Positions 7,280 to 16,248 are shown, counted from the stretch's first letter. The stretch is DNA of 64,000 bases from Archangium lipolyticum (GCF_024623785.1 NZ_JANKBZ010000005.1:1-64000); one strand, 5' to 3'. Made by a program: numbers and translations. The notes: generated by a model not told the origin, from the sequence alone.

Positions 7280-8785
7280 GTGAGACGTTTGAGCATGGGA
7301 CCCTGGCTTCGCCCGCTCATGGGACTGCTGGGGGTAGCACTGCTGCCCGCCTGCGAGAAGACTCCTCCCCCGGGGCCGGAGATTCCCGTCTGCAGTGAAC
7401 CGGGCATTCCAGGGATGGAGCTCCAGACGCAGGTCCGCCCCGGGCCCGTGAGCACGCAGGCCACGGTGGACATCCGTACCCAGCTCGAGTCCATCCCCGG
7501 CCTCACCATCCTGGATGAAGAGCAGGTGGACGGCTTCCGGTTCTTCACGCTGGACTTCGAACAACCGGCGGATCACTCCAACCCCCAGGGGGAGCGCTTC
7601 CTTCAGCGTATGACGCTGTTCCACAGCTCGGGGGATGCCCCCATGGTGATGGACACGGAAGGGCAAGCCATCTTCGCGGAGCCCATCGCCGCCGAGCCCG
7701 TCTATCTCCTCGGCGCCAACCAGATCACCGTGGAGCACCGCTTCTACGGCACCTCGCGGCCAGCCTCGGGCGACTGGAAGCTGCTGACCATCGAGCAGGC
7801 CTCGGCGGACTTCCATCGCGTCGTCGAGACCTTCAAGCCGATCTATGGCGCCCGGTGGTTGTCCACGGGTGTGTTCAAGGGAGGCACGGCCGCCATCCTC
7901 CACCGCTTCCTCTACCCGGACGACGTGTATGCCACCGTGCCCTACGCGCTGCAGCACAGCCTGGGGCTGGAGGACGAGGCCCCTGGGCGTGCACTGGCCC
8001 AGGTGGGCGACGAGGCCTGCCGGCAACGGCTGGCGGGTCTGCAACGGGCCGCCCTGGAGCGACGCGAGGAGCTGCTGCCCTTCGTGGACGCGATGGCGGG
8101 CGAGGGCGTCCGCTTCGATGTCCTGGGCCGGGACCGGGCCTTCGAGTTCGCCGTGGTCGAGATGCCTTTCAACTTCTGGCAGCGCTACGGGCTCGCGGAG
8201 TGGAATTGCGACAGCCTCCCCGCTCCCACGGCACCCGCCAGGGAGCTCTTCGACTTCGTGAGCTACGTCGGGGACCTCGCCTACCTCTTCTCCGATGATG
8301 GATTGGAGCTCAATGCTCCGCTGCGCTACCAGTACGCCACGCAATTCGGATCGCCCCGTTACCCCGAGGAGCACCTGCGGCCGCTGCTGCGCCATCCCGG
8401 TGAGCACGAGGTCACCCGCTTCCCTCCCCAGGGGGTCGAGAAGCGTTTCGATCGTCAGCTCATGGAGCGGGTGGAGGCGTGGATGCGCAATGACGCGCAG
8501 CGAATGCTGCTCGTTCATGGCTCCCTCGACCCGTGGACCGCGAGCACCTTCGACGTGAACGTGTGCAAGGGCGCCTACCGCCTCGTCGTCCCGGACAGCA
8601 TCGGCTTCTACGGCGTGTTGGGAGAGCTGAACGAGCCCGCGCGCGGCTTCGTGTTCGGCAAGCTGTCGGAGTGGGCGGGCGTGCCGGTGCGGGAGCAGTC
8701 CTCCAATCCCTTCCAGCGCCGCCAGCTCGAGTCCCGGTGGCGTGCGAAGGCGGAGCGCTGGCCGAGGCTCCGGACCGCCCGGTAG
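7280..8785 (+). CDS. Peptidase S37-family lipoprotein without the catalytic serine
   Basis: 501 residues from the GTG at 7280, which has AAGGAGAG at ideal spacing. Signal peptide with lipobox (LLPAC, Cys25). The body matches family S37 (PS-10, Streptomyces tripeptidyl aminopeptidase type): VEHRFYGTSRP, then WLSTGVFKGGTAAILHRF. In active members this elbow reads TGxSKGGM; here the Ser position is Phe199 (codon TTC at 7874). The Asp loop is kept (HGSLDPW), but the C-terminal region where the family has P-x-x-N-H-G reads VPDSIGFYG, with no His. It looks like a folded, exported pseudo-peptidase that may bind peptides. Family assignment is from recognised motifs, inactivity is inferred. Confidence 0.75.
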   Translation: MRRLSMGPWLRPLMGLLGVALLPACEKTPPPGPEIPVCSEPGIPGMELQTQVRPGPVSTQATVDIRTQLESIPGLTILDEEQVDGFRFFTLDFEQPADHSNPQGERFLQRMTLFHSSGDAPMVMDTEGQAIFAEPIAAEPVYLLGANQITVEHRFYGTSRPASGDWKLLTIEQASADFHRVVETFKPIYGARWLSTGVFKGGTAAILHRFLYPDDVYATVPYALQHSLGLEDEAPGRALAQVGDEACRQRLAGLQRAALERREELLPFVDAMAGEGVRFDVLGRDRAFEFAVVEMPFNFWQRYGLAEWNCDSLPAPTAPARELFDFVSYVGDLAYLFSDDGLELNAPLRYQYATQFGSPRYPEEHLRPLLRHPGEHEVTRFPPQGVEKRFDRQLMERVEAWMRNDAQRMLLVHGSLDPWTASTFDVNVCKGAYRLVVPDSIGFYGVLGELNEPARGFVFGKLSEWAGVPVREQSSNPFQRRQLESRWRAKAERWPRLRTAR

Positions 8786-8815
8786 TGGCTCACGCCGCGG
8801 CGAGCCCGCTCCCTC

Positions 8816-9715
8816 TCACGTCTCGACTCCATTCCGGGCGAGCTCCTCGGCCAGGAATTCCACGAAGGCCCTCACCTTGGGCAGGGCCTGGCGGGATGGC
8901 AGCGAGAGCGCGTGGATGGGGCGTTGCTCGCACGCGGCGTCTTCGAGCACCTCCACGAGCTGCCCGGCGGCGTGCGCTCGGGCCATCATGAAGTCGCAGA
9001 CCCAGGCGAGCCCCGCACCGCTCACGGCCAGGTCGATCAACGCCTCGCTGTTGTTCACCACGATGCGCCCATGGGGCGGGAGCTCCCGGACCCGGCTCCG
9101 ATCGCGGAGCCGCCACGGCATCACCCGGCCGTGCAGCGAGAGCCCGAGGCAGTCGTGGCGCGAGAGCGCCTCCACGGTGCGTGGCGTGCCCTTGCGCTTC
9201 AAATAACCCGGTGCGCCGCAGATGCGCATCCGGGTCCGTCCCAGCTTGCGCGCGATGAGCCCCGAGTCCTCCAGCGCACCGAGGCGAAGCGCGACGTCGA
9301 TCCCCTCGGAAGTGGGATCCAGGGGATGATCCCGCAGGTGGAGCTCCACCCGGACCTCCGCATGCCGTGAGACGAATCGCGTGAGCGCTGGCACGAGGAC
9401 GTGGCGGCCGAGCACCGTGGGCACCTCCACCCGCAGCAGCCCGGCCGGGCGCTCGCGCAGGCTCGACACGGCATGCTGCGCCTCCTCGAGCTCCCGGAGC
9501 GAGTCACGACATCGTTCGAAGAAGACGCGTCCGTCCTCGGAGAGCCGCACCGCGCGCGTGGTCCGGTGGAGCAGCCGCACACCGAGCTCCTCCTCGAGCC
9601 ATGCCACGCGCCGGCTGAGGGCCGAGGGACTGAGCCGCAGCCGTCTGGCGGCGAGGGTAAAGCTGCCGAGCTCCGCGGCCTTCACGAACGCCTCGATGCT
9701 TCCGAGTCGATCCAT
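8816..9715 (-). CDS. LysR-family transcriptional regulator
   Basis: 299 residues. The N-terminal HTH (SFTLAARRLRLSPSALSRRV, residues 18-37) is typical of the LysR group that includes DsdC/CrgA-like regulators; effector domain from about 90 with GIDVALRLG and SGAGLAWVCDFMM. It is divergent from the membrane protein gene at 9867 with 151 bases between, and convergent with the S37-like gene. The target is probably the membrane protein or its own gene. Confidence 0.9.
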   Translation of the reverse strand: MDRLGSIEAFVKAAELGSFTLAARRLRLSPSALSRRVAWLEEELGVRLLHRTTRAVRLSEDGRVFFERCRDSLRELEEAQHAVSSLRERPAGLLRVEVPTVLGRHVLVPALTRFVSRHAEVRVELHLRDHPLDPTSEGIDVALRLGALEDSGLIARKLGRTRMRICGAPGYLKRKGTPRTVEALSRHDCLGLSLHGRVMPWRLRDRSRVRELPPHGRIVVNNSEALIDLAVSGAGLAWVCDFMMARAHAAGQLVEVLEDAACEQRPIHALSLPSRQALPKVRAFVEFLAEELARNGVET

Positions 9716-9743
9716 GGCGCGCAGCTTCGCACATCATTGATGC

Positions 9744-9769
9744 GTGCGACGCACAGGTGTCGTGCGTCG
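9744..9769. promoter_or_regulatory. Nested inverted repeats, candidate LysR operator
   Basis: CGACGCAC (9747-9754) is mirrored by GTGCGTCG (9762-9769); the left arm is also half of GTGCG-A-CGCAC (9744-9754). It sits 30-55 bases upstream of the LysR start and about 100 bases before the divergent membrane protein gene, where a LysR autoregulatory site is expected. Confidence 0.35.
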
Positions 9770-9866
9770 TCGTGGCTACCCCGAGGGGCTCGCGCGGATT
9801 AACCCAATCCCATGACCCTTCGCGGCGCGCATCTCGTGCGCCATGGGACGACGAGGTGACCTGATC

Positions 9867-10436
9867 ATGAAAGACGCTCCTGCTTCGAACCCGCACGCGC
9901 GGACACTGCTGCTCGGAGGACTCGCGACACTCGGCGTGTTCGCGGCGCACCATGTGTACGGCGCCGTGCGGTACGACACCCCGTGGCGACACCATGCGGC
10001 CGTCATGGCCTTCTGGGCGGCTCTCGTCCTGGTCTCCGCGTTCCTCGTATACCGTCGGCACCCGGGCACACCGGCTGGCCGGCTCGCGGGCTGGGCCCTG
10101 GCCGCGTTCTCCCTGCTGTTCCCCGTGCTGTTCATCGGCCTCTACGAGGGCCTGTACAACCACGGGATCAAGGACGTGCTGTTCCTGGCCGGCGCCCCTC
10201 GCGAGCTGCTCCTGCGTCTGTTCCCACCTCCGGCGTACGAGATGCCGAACGACGTGGGATTCGAGCTCTCGGGCGTGCTCCAGGTGCTCCCCGCCTGGTT
10301 CACGGGCCGCGTGTGGCTCCGGTTCCTCCGAGCACTGCGCACCGGCTCCAGGAGCAACGGGCGGGAGTCATCGCCCGGTTTTCGTCCCGCGCGAATGCCG
10401 GGCTCGTACGAGAACAGCGGCTCGCGGCAGGGGTGA
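9867..10436 (+). CDS. Small integral membrane protein, unknown function
   Basis: 189 residues from the ATG at 9867 (GAGGTG upstream); an ATG at 9843 would add eight residues. It has about four hydrophobic segments: roughly residues 13-33, 42-62, 72-97 and a weaker one near 140-155, with a charged, Ser/Arg-rich C-terminal tail. I do not recognise a family. The divergent LysR gene suggests regulated expression; the next gene (epoxide hydrolase) follows after 55 bases and could be co-transcribed. Confidence 0.6.
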   Translation: MKDAPASNPHARTLLLGGLATLGVFAAHHVYGAVRYDTPWRHHAAVMAFWAALVLVSAFLVYRRHPGTPAGRLAGWALAAFSLLFPVLFIGLYEGLYNHGIKDVLFLAGAPRELLLRLFPPPAYEMPNDVGFELSGVLQVLPAWFTGRVWLRFLRALRTGSRSNGRESSPGFRPARMPGSYENSGSRQG

Positions 10437-10491
10437 ACCCTTCTCTTCCTGGCGTTGACAAGGGGGGTGGACACCGCCTGCACTGCCCCGC

Positions 10492-11460
10492 ATGACCGAA
10501 CCACGCCACCGTTTCGTCGATGCGAAGGGTCTCCGGGTGCACCTCGTGGAGGCGGGACCCGAGAAGGGCCCCGTCGTGCTGCTGTGCCACGGCTTCCCCG
10601 AGAGCTGGTACTCGTGGCGCCATCAGCTTCCGGCGCTGGCCGCGGCGGGCTACCGGGTGGTGGCGCCGGACATGCGCGGCTACGGGCAGACGGACGCTCC
10701 AGCGGAGGTGCACGCCTATACGCAGTTCCACCACGTGGGCGACATGGTGGGCGTGCTCGACGCGCTCGGCGTGGACAAGGCCGTGGTGGTGGGCCATGAC
10801 TGGGGCAGCCCGGTGGCTTGGAACTCGGCGCTGTGGCGGCCCGATCGCTTCCGCGCCGTGGCCGTGCTGGGTGTGCCGTGGGCTCCTCGTGCGCCCCTGC
10901 CGACGACGAAGGTCCTCGAGCAGGCTGTCGGCGACCAGTGGTTCTACTTCCTCTACTTCCAACGGCCCGGCAAGGCCGAGGCCGAGCTGGATGCGAACGT
11001 GCGCACGTTCCTGCGCGGCTTCTTCTATTCGCTCTCGGGCGAGCCGCCGTTGCAGGTGCTGCGAGGCCTCGCGGGTGGGCCCAAGAGCGGCACCATGCTC
11101 GAGCACCTGCTTCAGCCGGACGTGCTCCCGTCCTGGCTCACCCAGGAGGACCTCGACTTCTACACGGCCGAGTACGAGCGCACGGGCTTCCGCGGCGGGT
11201 TGAATTGGTACCGCTGCGCGGATGCGACCTGGGAGCTGTCTCGGGCGTGGGATGACAGGCGCATCGAGCAGCCGGCGCTCTTCATCGCGGGAGAGCGCGA
11301 GCCGGTGCTGGCCATGCAGCCCGGCGCCCTCGAACTCCTGCGGCAGAACATTCCCGGGCTGCGCCGCACCCTGATGCTTCCGGGATGCGGCCACTGGACC
11401 CAGCAGGAGCGCCCCGTCGAGGTGAACGCGGCGCTCCTCGAGTTCCTGGCGGGGCTGTGA
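10492..11460 (+). CDS. Alpha/beta hydrolase, soluble epoxide hydrolase-like
   Basis: 322 residues, the usual length for bacterial and plant soluble epoxide hydrolases. HGFPESWYSWRHQ (oxyanion-hole HGFP, residues 33-36), DMRGYGQTD, and the nucleophile elbow VVGHDWGS with Asp103. The C-terminal His lies in GCGHWTQQERP. The cap domain contains the expected Tyr-rich stretch (QWFYFLYFQRPG) and NWYR. Family chemistry: attack of Asp on the epoxide and hydrolysis of the ester to a vicinal diol. Haloalkane dehalogenase is the main alternative; the HGFP and GHDWG motifs favour the epoxide hydrolase. Confidence 0.85.
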   Translation: MTEPRHRFVDAKGLRVHLVEAGPEKGPVVLLCHGFPESWYSWRHQLPALAAAGYRVVAPDMRGYGQTDAPAEVHAYTQFHHVGDMVGVLDALGVDKAVVVGHDWGSPVAWNSALWRPDRFRAVAVLGVPWAPRAPLPTTKVLEQAVGDQWFYFLYFQRPGKAEAELDANVRTFLRGFFYSLSGEPPLQVLRGLAGGPKSGTMLEHLLQPDVLPSWLTQEDLDFYTAEYERTGFRGGLNWYRCADATWELSRAWDDRRIEQPALFIAGEREPVLAMQPGALELLRQNIPGLRRTLMLPGCGHWTQQERPVEVNAALLEFLAGL

Positions 11461-11462
11461 GG

Positions 11463-13061
11463 CTACCCCTTCAGCCTGGCCCTGTTCTTCCGGGAGACCA
11501 TCAGCCCCAGGAGCAGCCACGGCCAGATCGCCGCGAGTGACGTCGACTGGCAACCGCAGCCGGTGTCAGGGGCCTCGGCATCAGGTCCCCGCGTGCCCGC
11601 GTCGGATCCTCCCGCTCCAGCGTCGGGCCCGCCCGAGCCCGCATCCGGCTCACCCGTTCCAGCGTCGGATCCTCCCGCTCCAGCGTCGGGCTCACCCGAG
11701 CCCGCATCCGGCTCACCCGTTCCGGCGTCGGGCCCGCCCGAGCCCGCATCCGGTCCTCCCGTTCCCGCATCGGGCGGCTCGGGTGCGAGCGAGGACAGCG
11801 CGACGTACACCCCGGTACCCCACTCCTCCTGGTCGTCATCCGGTGGTGTCAGGCCCGCGGTGAAGGTGACATCTCCGCGCTCGTTGATCATGGTCGACCC
11901 TCCGAATACGGGATTGCTGGCCGTTTCCTGATCCAGGCGCGCCTCGCCGAGATCCGACGGGACGAGGTCGTGCTCGGTCGCGACGCGCTTCATCGACTCG
12001 CCATCGCTCACCCACACCGCGCGCAGGGCCGAGTCGTCGATGGCCCGGAAGGCGGTCAATCCCCTGTCATTGAGATCCGGGGGAAAGGACTCCACGGTCC
12101 GGATGCGATCCCGTCCATCCTGCGCGAGGACCTTCAACCCGGTGCCGTCCCACAGCCAGAGCGTGGAGAGGTTCTTCCCCGCCGGGTCCTTCGCCGTTCC
12201 CAGGAAGGCCACCTGTCCCTTGTTGTTGAGGGACGGCGCCACCGAGGCGAACCGGTAGATGGGCGATGACGGTTCCAACCCTCGTGTCGCCGCGATGCGC
12301 CGCGAGGTCCCGTCCGCGTTCCAGACTCGCAGCTCCTGGAAGTACTCGGACGAGATCGGGGCGAGATCCGCCACTCCGATCATCTGGCCCAGATCGTTGA
12401 GGTTGGGAGAGTAGAGGAACAGGTAGGGGCTCTTGGCATCGACCGATTGCTCCCGGGCCACGATGCGCGTCTCGAACCCGTCATTCCCAGGCGACACCAG
12501 GGCATGGATCCGGCCCAGGCCGGAGAACGTGGCCCGGAATCCGATCTGCCCCGCCTCGTTGAGCGTCACGCTCGACCAGCCCGAGACGCCCAGGGGCTCG
12601 CGGATGATCTGGACCTTGTCCGGTGCCGACACGTTCAACAGGTAGATGCCGCTCTGGGTGACATCATTCGTGCCCGTGACACTGAAGGCGAGCCCTCCCG
12701 CCGAATTGATGCTCGGGTCCCCCGTGCTCACTTCGGTTCCGAAGTCTGGCATCTGGTAGATGCGCTCGCCCCGGCCATCTCCGCCCCACCAGACGCTGGA
12801 ACGCTTCTCGGGAGTGATCGCCAGCCGGAAGGCCACCTTCCGATCGGACGTGATGGGAACCTGCAGGCTCCCCGCCAGGAGGTTTCCTGGCTCCATGTTG
12901 TAGGCGCCACCCTTGTTCCCCGGCAGGTTGGTCCGTGCCTGGAGTTGCAGGGTGTAATCCGGCAGCTCGGCCCGAGCGGGCTCCGCCAGCAGGAGACACC
13001 CCAACACCACTCCCTGGAGCCCGGCCAGCTCCCTGCGCTTCTTCCTCGTCTCTTCTCTCAT
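11463..13061 (-). CDS. MYXO-CTERM surface protein, repetitive beta-propeller-like
   Basis: 532 residues from the ATG at 13061, chosen because a signal peptide follows (GVVLGCLLLAEPARA, cleavage near residue 32); open frame continues upstream to 13220. The body holds repeated units such as 'SVTLNEAGQIGF', 'SPNLNDLGQMIG', 'APSLNNKGQVAF', 'PPDLNDRGLTAF', 'STMINERGDVTF', each about 60 residues apart, typical of secreted propeller-like choice-of-anchor proteins. A Pro-Asp-Ala-Gly heptad linker precedes the tail DTGCGCQS, a hydrophobic helix and an Arg/Lys end: the MYXO-CTERM sorting signal that is processed by myxosortase and directs proteins to the cell surface. The gene ends two bases from the hydrolase stop on the other strand. 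Confidence 0.75.
   Translation of the reverse strand: MREETRKKRRELAGLQGVVLGCLLLAEPARAELPDYTLQLQARTNLPGNKGGAYNMEPGNLLAGSLQVPITSDRKVAFRLAITPEKRSSVWWGGDGRGERIYQMPDFGTEVSTGDPSINSAGGLAFSVTGTNDVTQSGIYLLNVSAPDKVQIIREPLGVSGWSSVTLNEAGQIGFRATFSGLGRIHALVSPGNDGFETRIVAREQSVDAKSPYLFLYSPNLNDLGQMIGVADLAPISSEYFQELRVWNADGTSRRIAATRGLEPSSPIYRFASVAPSLNNKGQVAFLGTAKDPAGKNLSTLWLWDGTGLKVLAQDGRDRIRTVESFPPDLNDRGLTAFRAIDDSALRAVWVSDGESMKRVATEHDLVPSDLGEARLDQETASNPVFGGSTMINERGDVTFTAGLTPPDDDQEEWGTGVYVALSSLAPEPPDAGTGGPDAGSGGPDAGTGEPDAGSGEPDAGAGGSDAGTGEPDAGSGGPDAGAGGSDAGTRGPDAEAPDTGCGCQSTSLAAIWPWLLLGLMVSRKNRARLKG
11571..11774. repeat. In-frame 21-base tandem repeat encoding PDAGxGx heptads
   Basis: About ten units of 21 bases in the MYXO-CTERM gene encode PDAGTGG, PDAGSGG, PDAGTGE, SDAGTGE and similar heptads. 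The units differ mainly at the fifth and seventh residues. It forms an extended wall-spanning-like linker between the propeller and the anchor. Copy number is likely to vary between strains by slippage. Confidence 0.85.
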
Positions 13062-13218
13062 GGTGGAGTCGTGGTACCCCACGAGGATCCCCGTCACAAC
13101 CGTTTGCTGCTGAATCAAGGTAAACCATGTCTTAGCTGTAAAAATGGACAGGCCGGTTGCTTCATGGTTCAAGCCCGTTGCTCCCATTCGAGACCTTGGG
13201 AACTGGAGGCTGTTCTTC

Positions 13219-14658
13219 ATGAAGAATCATCAACGCATCGCGGCCCTGCTGCTCTCGGGCGCCGCTACGGTGTGGGGTGCTGGCTGCGGCGTCGAGCCCG
13301 GTGATGTGGAGGGCTTCACCAGCGAGCCCACGGGTTTCACGAGCGCGGAGCTCGCGTGCTCCACCCGGATCATGTACGGCAACACGTGGATCCACCCCGG
13401 GCACCCGGAGATGTTCGACGTCGCGGATGGCCTGGTGACGTGGGACGGCACCTGCATCAACGAGGGCACCAACTCCTACGCCGTGCTCTCCAACGGGTGG
13501 AAGCCGTACTTCACCGGGCACAACGCGTGCGTGATGTCCTTCGACACCAACTGCGCGGGCGCGACCGCGTGCAAGACGCGCGTCACCTATGCCTCGTCAT
13601 GGATCCGTGCGCACACGGGGACGTATGACGATGCGGCCGGGCGCGTGTTCTGGAACCGCGCGTGCACCAACGAGGGCACCAACTCCTACGCCGTGCTCTC
13701 CAACGGATGGAAGCCGTACTTCACCGGGTCGAACGCGTGCGGCATGTCGTTCATGTACTCGGGCTGCGGGGGCCTCTACCAGAATCCGGTGTTCCCCAAT
13801 GACTGCGCGGACCCTGGCGTCATCCATGATGGGACCCAGTACGTCGCGACCTGTACGTCCGGCGGGGCCGCCGACGCGTTTCCGATCCGGACCTCGCCGG
13901 ACCTGGTCCACTGGACGTACGCGGGCTCCATCTTCCCCGCGGCGAGGCGGCCGTCGTGGGCCTCCACCGATTTCTGGGCCCCGGAGATCCACCGCGTCGG
14001 CACCCGCTACATCGCGTACTACACCGCGCGTCACGTGAACGGCGCGCTGTCGATTGGCGCCGCGACCGCGCCGAGCGCGCTCGGGCCCTTCACCGACCTG
14101 GGCCGTCCCCTGGTGCACGACACGACGATGGGGATGATCGACGCCACGGTCTTCACCGACACCGCGGGCAAGCGCTACCTGGTGTGGAAGGCGGATGGCA
14201 ACGCGGTCGGCAAGCCGACGCCCATCTACGGCCAGGAGCTCTCGGCGGATGGCCTGTCACTCGTCGGAACCCGCCGGACGTTGATCACCAACGACCGCGC
14301 CTGGGAGGGTGGAGTCGTCGAGGCCCCGTGGGTCGTCGCGAGGGACGGCTACTACTATCTGTTCTACAGCGGGAACGCCTTCTACAACGGCACCTATGCC
14401 GTCGGAGTCGCCCGCGCGACCAGCCCGCTGGGTCCGTTCACCAAGGCCAGCGCGCCGATCCTCAAGACCGTGCCCGGCTGGGAGGGCCCCGGACACTGCT
14501 CGGTCATCAATACGCCGGCGGGCAACACGGTCATGGTCTACCACGCGTGGAATCAGGCCCACACCGCGCGCGTCATGCTCGCGGACACCGTCTTCTGGCG
14601 CGACGGCTGGCCGGTGGTGCCCCAGGCGCCGTCGGTGGGCTCTCGTCCCATGCCGTGA
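13219..14658 (+). CDS. GH43-family glycosidase lipoprotein with duplicated N-terminal module
   Basis: 479 residues from the ATG at 13219. Signal with lipobox-like VWGAGC near residue 18. Residues about 45-185 are two copies of a roughly 70-residue Cys-containing module, both with NEGTNSYAVLSNGWKPYFTG; the DNA of the copies (13459-13518 and 13669-13728) differs at one base in 60. From about 190 the five-bladed GH43 fold: ADPGVI (base Asp), MIDATVF (pKa-modulating Asp), VEAPWV (acid Glu). GH43 enzymes attack arabinan, xylan or galactan side chains. An anchored enzyme of this kind could feed on plant polymers. The N-terminal module may bind carbohydrate, but I do not recognise it. Confidence 0.85.
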   Translation: MKNHQRIAALLLSGAATVWGAGCGVEPGDVEGFTSEPTGFTSAELACSTRIMYGNTWIHPGHPEMFDVADGLVTWDGTCINEGTNSYAVLSNGWKPYFTGHNACVMSFDTNCAGATACKTRVTYASSWIRAHTGTYDDAAGRVFWNRACTNEGTNSYAVLSNGWKPYFTGSNACGMSFMYSGCGGLYQNPVFPNDCADPGVIHDGTQYVATCTSGGAADAFPIRTSPDLVHWTYAGSIFPAARRPSWASTDFWAPEIHRVGTRYIAYYTARHVNGALSIGAATAPSALGPFTDLGRPLVHDTTMGMIDATVFTDTAGKRYLVWKADGNAVGKPTPIYGQELSADGLSLVGTRRTLITNDRAWEGGVVEAPWVVARDGYYYLFYSGNAFYNGTYAVGVARATSPLGPFTKASAPILKTVPGWEGPGHCSVINTPAGNTVMVYHAWNQAHTARVMLADTVFWRDGWPVVPQAPSVGSRPMP

Positions 14659-14676
14659 GCGCCAGCGGGTGAGGGT

Positions 14677-14703
14677 CCCCGCCTTCTTCTAGAGAAGGCG
14701 GGG
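14677..14703. terminator. Bidirectional terminator hairpin
   Basis: CCCCGCCTTCT and AGAAGGCGGGG form a perfect 11-base stem with a five-base loop, between the convergent GH43 and lipoprotein genes. No T-run follows on either strand, as is common in GC-rich genomes. Confidence 0.8.
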
Positions 14704-14721
14704 CCGTCCCCACGAAACGGC

Positions 14722-15657
14722 TCAGGGCAGGCCGTTCACGTTGGCCGGGCCGCGCACCCCGTCATAGCCGTCATTGCCGTAGATGCCCCGGAGCATGCCG
14801 GTGGTCTCGAACTGGAAGGCGCGCGCGGCGGGGTAGCCGTCGCGGTCCACCGCCCCCTGGAAGGGCATGCTCGGGGTCAGCTCGAGCTCGAAGGAGCTCG
14901 TGTAGTCCCTGAGGCGGAGGCCATCGAACCGGATGGCGCCACTCGACTCCACCCGCAGGCCGAAGAAGAGCGTCGCGCCCGTCATGGCGTGAGCGACACG
15001 CTCCAACTGCTCGGAAGGCTCCCCCCCGAACTGGACGGTGACGGAGTTGGACTGCACGAACAGGAGCTTCCCCGCGCCCGAGAAGTCCTCCCTGGAGAGC
15101 GAAGAGGACTCGAAGCTGATGAGGAAGGGCACGCTCCTGCCCACCAGCTCATCGAAGGGGCTCGGTCCCATTGCCGGGCGCTCGCGCTCGGTGAACTGGA
15201 TGGTGCCGGCGACCCAGCCGCCGTTGTCCACCTTGATGCCCACGTCCGCATCGCCACTGCCGGGAAGCTTGAACTGGAAGCGCACCTGGGAGAGCTGTCC
15301 CCTGGTCACGGAGAAGGGCAGGGGGTTGGGTGACAGCAACTGGGCCTGCACGGCCGTCCCGGGCGCATCCATGGCCTCCAGGTGCCAGTCGCCACCCAGC
15401 TGGACGGTGTAGAGCCCGGCCATGAGCGTCGTGTGCACGATGTCCGCCGACGTGTCCGTGAGGGTGACCGTCTGCGGCCCGGTGATGGTGAACGTCGCCC
15501 CCATCAGCCGGTAGTACCTGCCGTCCGGAGACGACGACGTCAGCGGGAGTTGCAGCGTGCCCGCCTCCTGCTCCACCGGTCCAACTCCTCCGACTTCCCC
15601 ACCACAGGACACCACCAGGAGCGCGAGGACACACGCACCGAGATTCCAAAGTCGCAC
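14722..15657 (-). CDS. Secreted lipoprotein, unknown function
   Basis: 311 residues from a GTG at 15657 with AAAGGA upstream; an ATG further upstream at 15714 would put non-signal sequence in front. Signal peptide ends in LLVVSC, giving lipid-modified Cys20. The mature protein is beta-rich with no motif I recognise (TVTLTDTSADIVHTTLMAGLYTV near 90 resembles a carboxypeptidase-regulatory or DUF4382-like beta-sandwich repeat). Separated from the divergent STAS-like gene by 177 bases. Confidence 0.6.
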   Translation of the reverse strand: MRLWNLGACVLALLVVSCGGEVGGVGPVEQEAGTLQLPLTSSSPDGRYYRLMGATFTITGPQTVTLTDTSADIVHTTLMAGLYTVQLGGDWHLEAMDAPGTAVQAQLLSPNPLPFSVTRGQLSQVRFQFKLPGSGDADVGIKVDNGGWVAGTIQFTERERPAMGPSPFDELVGRSVPFLISFESSSLSREDFSGAGKLLFVQSNSVTVQFGGEPSEQLERVAHAMTGATLFFGLRVESSGAIRFDGLRLRDYTSSFELELTPSMPFQGAVDRDGYPAARAFQFETTGMLRGIYGNDGYDGVRGPANVNGLP

Positions 15658-15834
15658 GAAAATTCCTTTCGGGAAGGATTCGCGAACCCTAAGAGTCCGA
15701 GAGAAGCTTGTCAAATGACGGGGGTTTGCTCACCCGGTGTGTATTCCGATCACATCTGGCGGGGCGCCTCGTCCGGAGCCCGTGCCACGGGCTCGTGGCG
15801 GGCTCGCGTAGGCTGGGTGTCACAGGGAGGCCGC

Positions 15835-16248
15835 ATGACGCCCAGCCATCGCGAGTGGACGATCGATAGCAATACGCTCCACTTCGAGCCGCCTGATGTC
15901 CTCTGGGTGGAGTTCCGGGGGGTGCTCACCCTGCAAGGCGCCACCCGCATCGTGGACATCTACCGGGAGCTGGGCGAGTCACGACCCTTCTTCATGATGG
16001 CGGACATGACGGAGGCCGAACCGCTCGATCCGGAGACGGGGCGCTACATCAGCGAGCACGTCCGATCCCAGTGGCTTCAGGGCATCGTCTACATCGGGGC
16101 GCGACTGGTGCACAAAGCGTTGGCCCGGGGCATCGTCCTCGCGGCCCACCTGACCGAGCTGACGGACGAGAGTGCCCTGGCGAAGATCCACTTCGTCTCC
16201 ACGAAGGACCAGGCCCAGGAGCTCCTCTTCCAACTGCGTGCGCGGTAG
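15835..16248 (+). CDS. STAS/SpoIIAA-like domain protein
   Basis: 137 residues from the ATG at 15835 just after GGGAGG. Predicted alternating strands and helices: VLWVEFRGVLTLQGATRIVDIYRE, then FFMMADMTEAEPLD and IVLAAHLTEL, which resembles the SpoIIAA-like STAS fold seen in many myxobacterial single-domain proteins. The conserved phosphorylatable Ser of true anti-anti-sigma factors is not obvious, so a partner-switch role is not supported. Function unknown. Confidence 0.6.
   Translation: MTPSHREWTIDSNTLHFEPPDVLWVEFRGVLTLQGATRIVDIYRELGESRPFFMMADMTEAEPLDPETGRYISEHVRSQWLQGIVYIGARLVHKALARGIVLAAHLTELTDESALAKIHFVSTKDQAQELLFQLRAR

Noticed and set aside
11571-11774. CRISPR-like repeat array
   Set aside because: Units are contiguous, without spacers, and encode in-frame heptads.
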